This document shows, in pieces, positions 23,083 to 35,695 of a stretch of 61,915 nucleotides of DNA (positions are counted from its first letter, which is position 1; every line of letters begins with the position of its first letter). The stretch spans positions 1 through 61,915 of the forward strand of contig NWUY0304125161.1 of the NCBI GenBank assembly GCA_004151065.3. Reading direction: 5' to 3'. The notes beneath the pieces were generated by a model, which did no database searches, was not told where the DNA came from, and saw only the letters and a list, made by a program, of their open reading frames with translations. Source of the DNA: Larix sibirica. Its lineage: Eukaryota > Streptophyta > Pinopsida > Pinales > Pinaceae. The translations under genes were made by a program, and so were the position numbers.

Positions 23083-25956
23083 ATAATATAAATAAAAGGC
23101 TTCGTGAGACAATCCCTTCCCTAAAAAGGCACCCTTTTAAATAAGCTCAAAAGGCAGGTTCCAGCCTCCCTCGTCTTAATAAATAATACCTGTAACATCT
23201 AACTACGAAGCAATGAACCACCCCTTCATCACATAGTCACGTACCAATACCCCCACTCTAGCAAACTACAATCACAGGACACTTACCCATACCCCAATTA
23301 TATATAATTAATTTTCTTACGCAGCGGGGCTTTACAGCAAATGAATGTGGATAGCCATGGCGAGAATCCATCTATCTTCTCTAATGAACACCAAGTGGGA
23401 CTGGATGGGCGGGCTCAACCAACTACAAAAAAAGGTTCACATCTATTTATATACAGAAGGGGTGTGATCAATACAGAACTTGAACAGTCATTCTCAAATT
23501 TTATAACCTGGTGGCCATAGGTACTTTGGCCCAGCAAAGTAAGGAGGCTCTAGGAATTGCTACAAATTCGCCGGTAACGTGCTCGTTGGTCTTGGCGTCT
23601 CTAGTATTATATAGCTTCCTACTATTGTTTGCTATCGGATATTTTTTTATAAATGTCCCCTTATAAGTTAGTACAGGCTGGAATCGCCAGTAATTACCTA
23701 GACTTCGTAAAAAAACAACTTAGCTTTTATATAACTTTTTTCCTTCTGATTTTGGTGAGAGTGATATGAGGGTTCCGCAAGATGAGGTGAGTGAGTTAGT
23801 GAGGTTCACGATGCCATATCACATATACACAAAGAGCAGAGTTATATATACGTGGATATACAAGTATTACAAAATACCGTATAAAATACCGTGCTAAAGT
23901 ACAGGCGCCTGGGCGCGTTACCAGGTGGCGCTGCACTCACAATACAAGTCATTGCTGGGATGGGCGACTTCGCTCGGTTTAGCTTATTGGCTTGGTTACT
24001 TGGCTCGGATACCGGTAAAAGTTGGGCTGGAAACAGCCATTGCTAGTAGTCGCCAATAGCAGCCAGCGATGATAGCTAGTATCATTTGCAGGAAGAAGGA
24101 AGTCGCCGATACAGAGGTGGTCGCCAATCAATAAATAAGTAGGTGGTCATTGAAAGAAGGTCTACGATAGCCGGTAGTCTATGCCTTGTGTTGAGGCACT
24201 CGATGACAAGAGTCAATGCTTTTTTTAACCAATGCCTTCTGGTCAGCCTGTGAATGGTTTATGTTTATGGCCTCTAGATTTGCTTTTATCCTAAGTGCCC
24301 ATATTCTCACCGGAAGAGAGAAGTCCCCGTTCTATACATACCTGATAAAATAGAGTTACCCATCACATGTTACCCGAGTCACCATACCCCCGGTAAATTC
24401 ATACCCGATATAAGGTGGGTCCCCACCGTTGTTACCGCCTGAATAGAAGAGATTGAGCAGCCCAGTTGTTTGTTGCCAACAGACGAGATATAAGTAACCA
24501 GCGTGAATCTGTAAAAACACTGAAAGAACGCAGTTTACATCAAGTAAGTCTAGGAAGTGGAACCCGCTGCAGTTAGTTTTCTCATCACCTTTGATCCCAA
24601 TTCAACTTTGTTTTATAATAAACCAGCCCAAATGAATAACTATGGTCTTCCCACGGGGATCTATTACACCTCTAAAATAACCCAGTTACCAAAACCTATG
24701 GAAGAAAAGGTTGCATGTCTACGACGGTAAATTCGCTAGAGAAAAGGTGGCATCATATGAAAGGATTGGTGCTAGGATGTTCGGCCGGGTTGGGCATGTC
24801 CAGCTTATGAATCGTATATATATACACATGTTTAGTTGCAGAATTAAGTCAATATAATAAATGTTAAGTCGCATAGGAACTAAATGTTTAGAAGTTTGAG
24901 AAGGAAGTATGAGGTACGAGTATGAGGAGCGTTTAGCCCTCGTTTTGAGGGGAAATGATGAATTTATCCGTTGGGGAACAGAAAGTGATTATTATTATTT
25001 TTGGAATAATGCCTTTTAACATCGTTTCCCTATAAATAGGCAGGATGCCATTGATTATTGCTTTCGCCGCTTGCTGGGGGAAGAACCGAGGGCTAGTCAA
25101 TTGATTAAACGGGCTGGATGAAATAAACCGAAAGTTGGTTGAAAACTCACGAGGCGGGTAAAAAGAAATATAAGCTAGTCAAACCAGTGATCATATAATA
25201 ATGTGTGGCGATAATATGGATAAGCTATAACATTAGGCTATAAGATGTGTTGCTATAAATAGGGCCATCACTGAGGCAAGGGCTATCCACTACGATTTTG
25301 ACTTCTGGTTCCGGAAGTGGGGCATTGGAGGGCCACCCTGACTTCACAGCAGACTATATACCCCCTTCAGGCAGGCCTTACTTGCCGGATCAGGATATAG
25401 GTAATTACATTAATTACGATTCACTGCTTTTTTAATCAAGACCTGACTTGCTTGTTTCTAATAAAGACCCAGCATGCATTGATTGTAGATAATAAAACAA
25501 TCAGGACCTTTATTTCCCGGAGGGTTCACTTAACTTCAAATAAATAATATATACCACGCATTCTTTGTACCAACGTAGAGAGGTAATATCCAATTAAAAC
25601 AGAAGAACCGTAACAGGTTGATTGGCCTTTGAAGCTTTATTGACTGGGTTTAAAGTCAGATTAAGGGGTTAATAATTTTATATAATACTGTTGTCTCTGA
25701 GTGGCTTTTTAGGTCTTATTGACTAAAATTGACGGGCCAAGGAAAAATAGCAAGCAGGGTTGATAAGGTTTTATGTGGAGTTATCCTTGTCTCACCTAAG
25801 TTTCTTTTTAGCATTTATACTTTTTTATTCTATAGAAGTTCTCTTACCATACTAAGTTACTCTATTTTTGGTGAGGGCCCCCGGCTAGTTAACGAAATAA
25901 AAGCACTGTCGAAGTTATTTTATTTATGCTATCCCTAGTTACCGAAATGATACGAG
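23083..25956. other. 2.9-kb non-coding stretch
   Basis: No gene recognised. It includes AT-rich runs (23600-23900), a pair of ACAAAATACCGT / TAAAATACCGT words near 23868-23892, and a small GC-rich relative of the 24-bp repeat at 23902-23915. The frame 25729-25938 looks random. Confidence 0.45.
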
Positions 25957-26640
25957 TCAATATGAAGAAAGTATTGAAAGAGATCCGTCGTAAGACTTAG
26001 GGATATTAAATAGGGATGAAATAAAAAGGCCATCCCTGTTCAAGTGAAACCCGCGTAGTTTGAGGGGAGAGAATAAAGAAAGAGTTTTTGCAAAGGCAAG
26101 GGAAAGGGTAATCACAAGATCTGACTTAAAGGAGGGAGAATAGTCTTTCCAGCAAGAGAGGCCCCCTCCCGATGAGTAATTTAAAGGCATGCCGCCATTC
26201 TTTCCCCACCAGACCAGAGAGTATAGAGAATTAATGCTGCCTTTCCGCGGTCTAGATAAATGAAATAACGTAATAAAGAGTCTTTCCTTTCCTAGATTGA
26301 TTGTTCCTCCAATGGTTTTAGGGAATGAAAAAAAAAGGTAGCCAGAAGATGACTCGAAAGGTTTACACTCAGTGGGAGTGGATGTGGCACAACGAGGGGA
26401 AGTGGACACATAGTGGGGCATAGGTTGAGCAACAGAAAGATAGATTCTGTCTTGTGAAACGTTAGATGGGGGATCCAGAGTATGAAAAAGTTGATCAATG
26501 GTGACGATGCGCCCTTCATGAGGGAACTTCATGACTCGAAAAAGAGAAGATATCACTGTGTTCATGGCATAAATGTAATCTCATCCAAAGAGAATATTGT
26601 AATCAACTAGACCGGTCATTACCTCGACATGCATAAAAAA
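25957..26640 (-). mobile_element. Ty3/gypsy protease-RT linker fragment
   Basis: The minus strand opens in FFMHVEVMTGLVDYNILFG, matching the end of a gypsy aspartic-protease domain (YNxLLGRxW, then xxAM). A TGA at 26581-26583 replaces the Arg codon of GRDW. The next 202 codons (26565-25957) are open: SSLFRVMKFPHEGRIVTIDQ, then PPSNVSQDRIYLSV, MPHYVSTSPRC and FSPLKLRGFHLNRDGL. They resemble the spacer between protease and RT in plant gypsy polyproteins. The frame is long and little decayed, suggesting fairly recent insertion or low mutation rate. There is no flanking LTR. It lies about 900 bp from the integrase fragment, in the same orientation. Confidence 0.72.
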
Positions 26641-27559
26641 AAAGTATTACCGCCTAACTCGGAAGATTAGGCAAGATCCCGAAGGAAGGACAGAGTAGAC
26701 CGTCAAAGGCCCGCAACTCGCTTGGTTATGGAATGAGGGTAGGAGAGCCTCTCTGCTGCCAGGCCAAATAAAACATGGTACATGAGGCGGACCCCTCCAC
26801 TATACATCGATGAATGGTAGAGTGCCCAACGGAAACCCATATTTTCCACGGGGTTTAAGAGGGGAGGCGTGCTCTGGCATGTTGAGCCCAATCAAAGGTG
26901 ATTTTCTCTAAATAATGGGGGTTAACTCTTCCATTGCCCTCCATATATAAGGTTCGGTAACTAATGTGTCATTATAGGTGGAAGGGGTGCCCCCAAGTCG
27001 TGATGATTGGGTCTGGGTTAGGGAGGTAAATATTGTGGGAAGATGGGTTACCCACTTTAGGGTTAACAGCTACATTTGATGCTTTGTCGACCACCCCTTT
27101 CGGCGTTGGTAAGGGGTTCTGGAACACTGCTGGCTTAGAAGCTGGGGGTACTCATTTTATAGGAAAACATTCATTGGTAATTTACGTATAATAGTATTTA
27201 GTTATAATGCCATTTAATAAAGTTTATATATCTGTGGAATGTATGCTCTTGCACCCTTTTCCACTTCCATAGCTGATGATAGTAAGACTTTAATAATAGC
27301 TTATGCTGATAGGAAGGATAAGTTACTCGTACTGAACTATACTAGGCCATTTTATGAACTTTCCCTGGGGTTGGTTGCATCAACACAGCTTGCATAAGGT
27401 TGGTTGGATGGGCTACGCTACCTTTGCTTCCTGAATTTACCATCTATTGGGCCATTTCAAAGGACAACGGAAATAAACCTTCTCTCTTTATATGCCAACT
27501 TTATGTACTGAATTTACCAGTTAGTTACTATATCCGTCCTCAGAACCCGTTCAGCCCTT
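26641..27559. other. interval between two gypsy fragments
   Basis: No recognisable domain. A minus frame at 26703-26891 (62 codons) could be degenerate element sequence, but I cannot place it. The rest is ordinary non-coding text. Confidence 0.4.
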
Positions 27560-28805
27560 GCACTATTCTAATTATTGGTCCTAGCCAATGCATTTGCAAC
27601 AAATTTTCTGCCTCTGATACCTGCCGTCATACAGTTTTTCCAAGTTGCCTTGGTCAAACTCTTTTAGATTAATGTGGAAATCATGATGCCACGCTTTATG
27701 TCGCGACTTCTCGACACTCTGATGGTACTTAGCCAAGAACCTGTCCTCTTCTAGCCCCATAAATTCTGAAAGACGACCCTTTATCAATTTTTCTTCTGAC
27801 ATCCTCGTAGCTTGGGCTGCGAGCAGACTCGATATCAGAAATTTCGCCGGGACCGCTGCCTACCTCCCATAGACCAGGCTTAAAGGGGTATACTTCGTTA
27901 GCTTCTTAGGAGTGGTCCGGTATGTCCACAGTACTGTTGGGATCCGCTCATCCCAGTCGTCGCGACCGACGGCCCAGACCTTTTTCAATTATTGCTCTAG
28001 TATTTTGTTGAAGGCCTTATGTCATTTGCCTGGGGATGGTATGGACTGCTGGTTTGATGCTGCACCATGAACTCCTGGGTCAAGGTTCGGATGGTGGCGC
28101 TCATGAAGTGCTTACGTTGATCCGTCGTTAGACTTATCGGGCAGCCGAACCTAGATATTATGTTCTAAAAAAAAGAAACCTTGCAGCTGTGCCCCCGTGC
28201 TGCAATCCCTGGTTGGTGCTGCCTCTGCCCATCGAGTGAGGTAGTCAGTAGTTGTTGCGGTTATTATGTATCGGGCCCCCGAATGCCTAGCAAGTGGGTT
28301 AATGGGCCCGATAAAATATACCGCCCACTTATAAAAGGCTTGCAGCGAACCACCGGGATAGGAACGTTTAGTTATCACCCGTAAAGTATAAGGGTGAGGG
28401 GCGAGGTTACGAGCTCTCACCCGACCATCGGGAGAGAGACGTTTAGTCGCTTGCCCGAAGTACGAGGTAGGAGGGCGAGGAGCCCCCCCATAATCCTGCT
28501 TGCAATACCTTATGTGCTGTGGTCTTTCCCCCGGCCTCCCGCCACTCCATTGTGACACTCGCACAGTACCCCTTGACGCTCGTGAGTTAATACGCTCCTT
28601 ATTATCCCATCTATACCCAACTTGTAGAGCTGACCTGCAATGAGCTGATAGTCCGCGGTTCTAACCACCAGCTGCTTTCTCTTAACTAACGAGTCTCCTT
28701 CAGGCACAACCCCCGTTGTCAGGAAGATGGCGATGTATTATAACATAGTATGGCACTGCCTCCACTCTGAACAAGTCAGCATCTGTAAGCTGGTCATCGA
28801 GCTAT
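27560..28805 (-). mobile_element. Ty3/gypsy integrase fragment
   Basis: Read on the minus strand from 28805 downwards. It shows DADLFRVEAVP, then LVVRTADYQLIAGQLYKLG and LTHERQGVLCECHNGVAGG (His-His half of the integrase zinc finger). Next come KWAVYFIGPINP, ARYIITAT, DYLTRWAEAAP, CPISLTTDQRKHF, SSPYHPQAN and VGRDDWDERIPTVLW. It ends in MGLEEDRFLAKYHQSVEKSR, the region after the core. The first catalytic Asp (WAVDFVGP) is Tyr here, the Asp of TTDQ is kept, and a small deletion removes the Glu after PHPQANGTVE. The Cys-Cys half of the zinc finger is disrupted by foreign sequence at about 28380-28480. There are several stops and frameshifts. It is clearly a dead copy. Confidence 0.92.
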
Positions 28806-31800
28806 CCTTCAGATTATCCAGTATCTCTTCTGGACAGATGGTCTGGCCCCACGTTTGTATTTCCCGGCTTCACTACAACCTAAAAGTATAATTATTGAAA
28901 CAGCAAGAGTCATCTGCAGATCCGCAAGGGGGTAGCCAAAACTAGCACTCTTCAATACACCCATTACTAAATCCAGATTACAAAACAGCAGTCCATGAAA
29001 CTGCTCCTCACACATGGGACACAACTGGGATATATCTCTGGCGTTCCGTAGCTGCATTCTATACAGTTCCTTGTAGTAATCGTAAACATAACCACAATGG
29101 GGGTATACAATGTTGATTCCTTCTTCAGTCTTCTAGACATTATGACCTCCGGATTCCTTCCATATTTTAAGGCCACTTACAGCCCAAGGCTTTGTCTCTG
29201 GATCTTGCTGCCACTTCTAACTAAGAGCATCACAGAACCTTGGAGGCAGATGCTTGTTACAGCATGGCGCACGTTCTGGGCTCAGCCTCCTTACGACAGA
29301 GGATACCACATGCAACATAAAATTGGCAGCCTATCAGGAGGTATCACCCATTAAGGTTCCACCAACAGCGCTCCTCTAAACCCTGTTATTTGAGCAGCTA
29401 CATCTATTGTTGCAGATCCACACTTCGCAGTCACAGCCATTAGGCATACTTCGAAACATTTATCTGTTCGCGATGGTCCTTACAGCATAAGTAGCTAAAT
29501 TACTAAACCGGAAGGAACTGCAATGTCGCAAGAGGGCAGCACTCCCCAAGGAGCATGTATCACCGCGCCTCTCTCTTGAAGGGTGCATCCCCTTCCAGCT
29601 CAGTTAGTTGCATCTTTCAGACTTCGAGCTGCGTGCATTTGCATTTTTATCATTTATTTAAGCCTTCGGGCTGCGTGCATGGATAGTTCAAGTAATTTGT
29701 GGACCTATCTATTTTAATATATAAAAGGCCTTTGGCTAGATGAATAAAGATTAAGCCATTTCTCTTAAGCTTCTCTATTTTCTGTTTAGTTGTCTATGTT
29801 TCTGGGTTTTTTCTCCTTCAGGCAGTGCGCTTCAACTTTCTTGGCTTATTTTAAGTGTTTAGAGGTAATAACTCTCATTATCGTTTGTGTACAACCTCCC
29901 TATTATCTCAGGCAGCATCTGCGTCCTTTCCTGGATTGACCCCTTATCCCCGGATCTGGACGCTTATGCCACTATCATAAAACCCCCTCACATTCCTATA
30001 CTGATTGCTGCGCCCTCCAACGCCAAAACGCCAGCCACTAAAGCTATTTTGATGTTGAGCCACAGTCTTTCGATTCTGGTGACAGCTTGTTGTAATAAGC
30101 CGCTCCTCTGGAGTCTGAGGTCATTTTCCTTCCCAATCCCACCTCCTTCGATCCCTCTTTGCTGCTAATGTATAAAGACTCTGCACAGCTCCCTGCTGAC
30201 CTCCTCTTTACCCACAACTGTTAGATAAAAGACCAAATTCTACTATGATCATGGATAAAGGCAGTCAGAATAACTTAGTCACCCAAGATATTGTTAATTG
30301 CCTTAAACTACCTAAAGTTCCACACCCTTCTCCTTACCATTTAGGCTGGGTACAGAAAGCCCCCGTTTGTTGATCAACAAGCGTTGCGTTGTAACCTTCT
30401 CTATTGGGCCATTTCAGGACACCGTCGAGTGTGACGTTTCACCTCTTTATTGTGTTTATCTACTTCTCAGGATACCTTAACAGCACCAGCGTAATGCTTT
30501 GTACAATGCACGCTATAATAAATGGACGGGGCTTTCCACGGTCTTTTCGAGCCAACGGATACCTGTACATATACAGATTTACCATATAGATCATATACAT
30601 ATTGATAGCAGCCCTTTCAATAGTAGAAATAAAGAAAGAATGTTCCACCGTTTTATGGCTGGCTATACTTTTGGAGAGACCTCACAAAAGGAATCTGGTA
30701 GGTTAGGCCTCAGAATAAATATATATAGTTGGGGCTGCCATATCTCTAAGGTGAAAGTATTTTGAATGGCCTATTAAGGGCCTATTTTGGGACTATTGAC
30801 TCTCCCTCCCCCTGGCCTCTAGGGTGCATAAAATGTGACAGAAGCGAAGCGTCCCGTGTTAAGCTCAGTTCCGCCGGTGCAGCTCAGGTAGCGATATCGA
30901 AGAGAGAAGGTTCCCAAGAGAGTTCCCCCAGGTTGAAACCAGATGAGATAAGAAATGGACCCATGTTCCCAACATGATACGCGCTACATCGACCCAACAC
31001 GGTACGGAATGATGGGGCACTGTGAATGAATCACACCCACCCAAGGTAGTCACATAGCATTCCTTCCTACGCGTTAAGGATCAACGGATTTGGGGACAAT
31101 CAACAGATTGTTCCGTAGCATTAAGCTTATTTATTTGGTCCGCCCAGGTATTCACATAGCATTGTTCCTAGCGTTAAGCTTTTCTCGTATATGCCCTCCC
31201 CAGGCGGGTAGGCTCCACTGGGCTGAATGGGAACACGGGTAACCATAATATATCTCTTTTCCGGTGACCTCTTGATTTGATCGCGGGCTTGCTAGATTGA
31301 TTGATTGCATTGATTGCATTGGATTTATTGGATTTGATTGCTAGCTGGATGAGAAATGAAAAAGTGTCTTTCAACATATTTTTCAAAGGCTCCTGTGGGC
31401 TTGGGCACACGTATCTCACTCACATCCATTGCTGTTTGTAACGACGACTCATCCCTCCTTTTTTTGGAGAGTTTTGAGCTTCGGCGATATTTTCTTTGTT
31501 AGTAAGAAAAATTAATCCTTCACTCTTTAAGGTTTGTTTCACTGCAGCTTGTTCTCGGGCCGGCCCAAGCGAAGCGGAGCGAACCATCACTGCCAGGAAC
31601 AAAGCATGGATGGATGATAAGGTGCCTAACTGCCTGGAGTGATTGATGAAATGTATTTATTGATTGATCCATGCTGCCACGAGTTGATTTAAGTATATTC
31701 AATCCAAGTGTCAATGCCAAGGTAGGTGTCGATCCAAGTTTTGATTCGATGCTTAGCTTTCTTTATACTTGAAGTTTTCTCACGTCCGGATAACAAAGAG

Positions 31801-32800
31801 TTTAAATAATAATAGGGATACTCCACCCTACACCTTAGACCTTGGCCTCTACCCTACAGAGAATAACTAACCCTTGACCCCACAGAAAAGACCTCGAACC
31901 TAGGTAGAAGATATAAAGCAATATTCCTCCTTACTCGGGATAGGAAACTTACTTATTTAATGCAGGGTTGTCCCATCCTATAAGGCGAAGGGCATCAGTT
32001 TTTTTCAATCTAATTATTGAACCCGGATGGATAATAAAATATGCCTACGATCTCGTAAACACCAATACTTTTTTGTTTCAAATACGCGTTTAGCAAAGGG
32101 TTTATTGGATAAACTGGAACCATCCCAAATACAATATTTATCCAATGGGATTCTATTTTCATTACACTCCGTGCCTTTTAGTTCTTACTATTGGGCATCA
32201 CACTGGAGGAATCTTCCTTTCATATGCGTACGCAGTTCTGAATACACGCTTCTTACTTTTTATTATTATGATTTCCATATTATTTTGTCTTCTTGAGCAC
32301 CCTACCTTTAGTTTCAGAGGTACGCGGAGTTATTCAAATAGCCAGATTACTCGAGCCAAATGCAAATTATCGAACCAGATGGCCCTATCATTGTATAAAA
32401 GTGTCAATTTCGAGCCTGAGGCGGGCAACCCCTGCCTGATAAAGGTTTAAAGTAGGGCTACCGCAAGCTAAAAGGGCCTTTTTAGCCAAGAGCCTTTAAT
32501 CTTGGAACCTATAAGCCTTTTTGCCTTTAACCGGGAAGGAAGAAGGGTCATAAGCCCGAAGTTTATTGAATACATGCTATAAATCGAAGCTGGTACAATC
32601 CTCCGTGGATATAGAACCTTTATGGCTGGCTAGACGTGTAACTATAGTGAGTGAATGAATGAGTGAGTTCTCCCTCCCTAACGGTCGAGTCCCTCCGGGT
32701 CCTCGCTCCTTCTCAGTCGCTTGTTTAAGTTAATATTTTCACCTTCTTAGGGTGGGACCAGCATCCCCACATTTAACCTATTTAATATATTTTCTCTTTA
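28806..32800. other. 4-kb non-coding stretch with small unrecognised frames
   Basis: No gene recognised. 28809-29176 (minus) and 29097-29354 (plus) overlap and match nothing I know; the minus text (YVYDYYKELYRMQLRNARD ... LCPMCEEQF) is the more protein-like. 29887-30168 also lacks a known product. 31295-31345 repeats TTGATTGATTGCATTGATTG-type words. 31840-31910 has CCCTACAGAGAA / CCCACAGAAAA doublets. Confidence 0.4.
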
Positions 32801-33260
32801 ATGAGCTATATCCTTCTGCGTTTATCTATGTTTGCCAGCATGGATTCAGCAGCTGGGTGGGGATACAAGACTAGGCCACTTGGCGGGGCTACTCTGCTAC
32901 GCTACTATGCTCGGATGTAAGCTGTTCGGTTGGGCACTTGATTTGGCTACTTGGGCCTGGCTACTCTTTATATACTTGAACACTATACTAGAGCTAATCT
33001 TTTCTCTACTAAACTGGGCGACTCAACTGTTGCTCGGCGGGGCGGGGATACTCAGTTGAGCTACTTGGCAGGGCTGGCCCTTACAGGCTGCTAAGCTTGG
33101 CGGATACCAGGAGTGCTTAGCCTGGGCTCCTTGGTTGGGATACTTTGATTGGATTAATCGGCTTGGATACCGGGATAGGTTGGGATACTCAGTACTCAGC
33201 TTGGCTACTTTTGGCTACCACTTTGAAAAAAAAGCCATATACTCATCTACTATTTGGTGT
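32801..33260. repeat. low-complexity tract of GGCTACTTGGC / GGGATACT words
   Basis: Diverged repeats of CTACTTGGC, TTGGCTACTT, TTGGGATACT and GGCTTGGATACC over about 450 bp. It is another cryptically simple vocabulary. The open frame 32832-33059 (Leu/Ala/Trp-rich, apparently membrane-like) is a product of the word bias. Confidence 0.55.
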
Positions 33261-35460
33261 CCCTCCCCCGGTCCTCGATCTCCTAGCGCACTATCTTTCG
33301 AGTGGTAAACCTAAGTTCTTATTGGATGGGGGAGCTTTACGCAATCTGCTTTGCTTAATTATTTAGCCTTGATTGCTGCGCACCTTTATTTGGGTTATCC
33401 GCTCAAGAAATACACCAATGCATCCCTAAATAAATGCATACCTGGTCACTAACTAACTTGCTTCTTGGATTCCCTGATCTTCAAATGCTCCAACTTAATT
33501 CCTTCCTATTCAGGCAATTCTAAAAAGGCTCCTCCGGGGGGGGCTCCTTCCTGGGCTTAAGGCTATGAATCATCTTCCAATGCTCCTGGGCTGGCTCCAG
33601 ATCTAGGGGTTTGTTCTAGGGCTTGGGTCTCTGAGCTGGGGGAATGCGAACCTCCCGGCAAAGTCAATATTAAACATCAATCTGCAATGAAACAGGGGAT
33701 TCTCTATAGTTGGCTATGGGCTTATCTAGAAGGGCATCTCCTGGCCTTATGACTGGCTATTGACCCCTCTGTCATCGACCGCATCGACTCTTGGAATCGA
33801 CTAAGACTCTTGGATTGAGTGATCGCCACCTGGTTGACTATACTTTACTGCCTTACCCAACTTAGTTATGAATGTCCCAGCCACTTCCTTCTGGAATCCT
33901 TAGTTGCTAGGCACTTATACCTTGACTATTTCATTTCTGAAGCCCGCTTGCTTTTACCTACTCACCTGTTTCATTTACCAATTTCTATTACTCCGCTTAA
34001 GTACAGAGAAAGTAAGTTTATAAGGTAAATATGATACCGGCGCCTAATGTTGTATCGAACGCCCGTGAACATCCTTTCTGATATGAAGACCCCCTTTACT
34101 CAGTAGCATGGTTGGACCAAGGAGCGAACGGAGCCTGTTGTTACCGTGCAATGCTGAATGAACGATGGGGGCCCACCAATGAATCGACCGGACCCACCCA
34201 ACCAAGCGACCAGCCGCGATCTAGCGAGCAAGCGAGTAAGAACCGGTTGGAGTGTGGGTGGGAAGGCAAGTAAGAAAGAAGAACCAGGTAGCGCTCATAC
34301 AGCTTCCAGCCGGAAGTCAGCCCCTACCAATAAAGAAAAGAAATGTGTTTGAATTAATTAACAAAAAATAGAAATAAAAGAGTTACATTAATATGGTTCT
34401 GAAGCAGTAACATGGGAGGAACATCCCTGTCAAAAAAAAGGAGTAGGTAGGAGGGAGGAGCCTTCGTTACATCCGTCTGTTATTTATCCGGATACAATTT
34501 TGCTTGCTAATAATAACAAATCGGGCGGGGCTAATGATAGTGCCAATGCAAATAACTCTCAGTTTTTTGGGCGATCGAAAGCTTACTTACCGGGTTCAAA
34601 TTAGGTAGGTTCGGGAATAGATTGAAGGCGGGCGGTAAGGTCATAAGGCCACGCCTCCTCGCCCCTTTGGTTGAGCGTGCTTGTGCATCCTTGGTAACCT
34701 TACTTTTTTTACATAGGCTTATAAATACAAAAGCGTTAGCAAAGCACTTGCTAAAGCACTTGCTAAGCGTTTCAGGGCTAGTAAGGGAAGGACTTTAGTA
34801 AGGCAAGTCATAAAGCCGCTATAACTATTGCTATTAAAGTAAGGTTATCACTTACCTACCCTACTCTAGCAAAGCTCTCTGTCCCGCCTAAGCCTCGTTC
34901 TGCAGCAACGATGACCGCATTAAGGAAGCTAAGGTTGTTTCCGAACCTGATTCAGGACCCATCCTCCTGCCTGAGTCAACTAGAAGCATCCCGCACTGAT
35001 GACCTCCTTCCCATCGAAGCTAAAAGGAAAGAGCATAACTGAGGAGAGGATATATCCATCACACACATGACAGTCAGCCTATAATAAAGAAAGAATAACC
35101 ATATATGATTGCACCGCCCAGGATTCCATGATATGATACAATATACCCATCCATAAAAGATAGCTCTAGGGAAGACCGACCTAATGTAGAATATAAGGAG
35201 GACTGGACGCTCAACAACTTACAATAAGTAGGATTTTGATGCAGCTGATGCAAAAGTAGGATTTATTTTATATCAACCCCACCTGAGGATAACAATGGTG
35301 ATCTTCCAGCTCCGGAGTAGGATTTGCTCCTCTTATAAAAAGAGTGAAATACTGATAGGCACTACTTATTTATACTATATCAATGTGGGGAACGGGATAC
35401 CCTTCACTCCGCTGAGGGGCAACCAAATATATATATTATGTATAAAGGTTGAAAAGTTTC
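33261..35460. other. non-coding stretch upstream of rrn5
   Basis: No gene recognised. 33530-33640 repeats GGCTCCTTCCTGGGCTTAAGG-like words. 34735-34770 duplicates AGCAAAGCACTTGCTAAAGC. A frame at 34158-34352 is unrecognised. Confidence 0.4.
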
Positions 35461-35580
35461 GGCCTGGGCCAGCTATATAGGAAGACGGGAAACACTCGAT
35501 CCCATTCCGCCCTCGATACGTGAAACTATCGTGCGCTATATGTACTGAGGTGTCTCGGGATACATGGGTCCGTCCAGGAA
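35461..35580 (+). rRNA. rrn5: mitochondrial 5S rRNA, divergent
   Basis: About 116-120 nt, the usual length of plant mitochondrial 5S rRNA. Loop A and flanks are nearly intact (CTCGATCCCATTCCGCCCTC at 35496-35515; family CCCGATCCCATTCCGACCTC). CGCTATATGTACTGAGG (35534-35550) matches GCCATATGTACTGAGA, and GGGATACATGG matches GGGAGACATGG. The terminal helix pairs CCTGGG (35463-35468) with TCCAGG (35573-35578). Relative to the family helix CCGGGC/GCCCGG, the third pair has changed from G-C to T-A on both sides, a compensatory change. The molecule is the 5S component of the mitochondrial large ribosomal subunit. In most plants rrn5 sits just after rrn18; here no rrn18 is seen upstream. Divergence is high elsewhere (35470-35495), so a pseudogene is possible, but the preserved pairing argues for function. 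Confidence 0.8.
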
Positions 35581-35665
35581 TAAAAGTAAGAGCAACTGGA
35601 GTCCCATATATATACTTCCAGCCTGCTTGTGGGTCCGGTGAAAAAAGGCCCAATACGCAAGTAAA

Positions 35666-35695
35666 ACGTGGATTGCTTTGCTTTACCATCCACGT
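35666..35695 (+). terminator. 8-bp hairpin downstream of rrn5
   Basis: ACGTGGAT (35666-35673) pairs perfectly with ATCCACGT (35688-35695) around a 14-base loop, 86 bp after rrn5. It could protect or define a transcript 3' end. There is no U-tract, and plant mitochondria do not use bacterial-type terminators, so the role is a guess. Confidence 0.3.

Noticed and set aside
26292-26519. 75-codon minus frame
   Set aside because: Alternative frame inside the 202-codon gypsy linker.
32832-33059. Apparent membrane protein of 75 codons
   Set aside because: Leu/Ala/Trp richness follows from the GGCTACTTGGC words.
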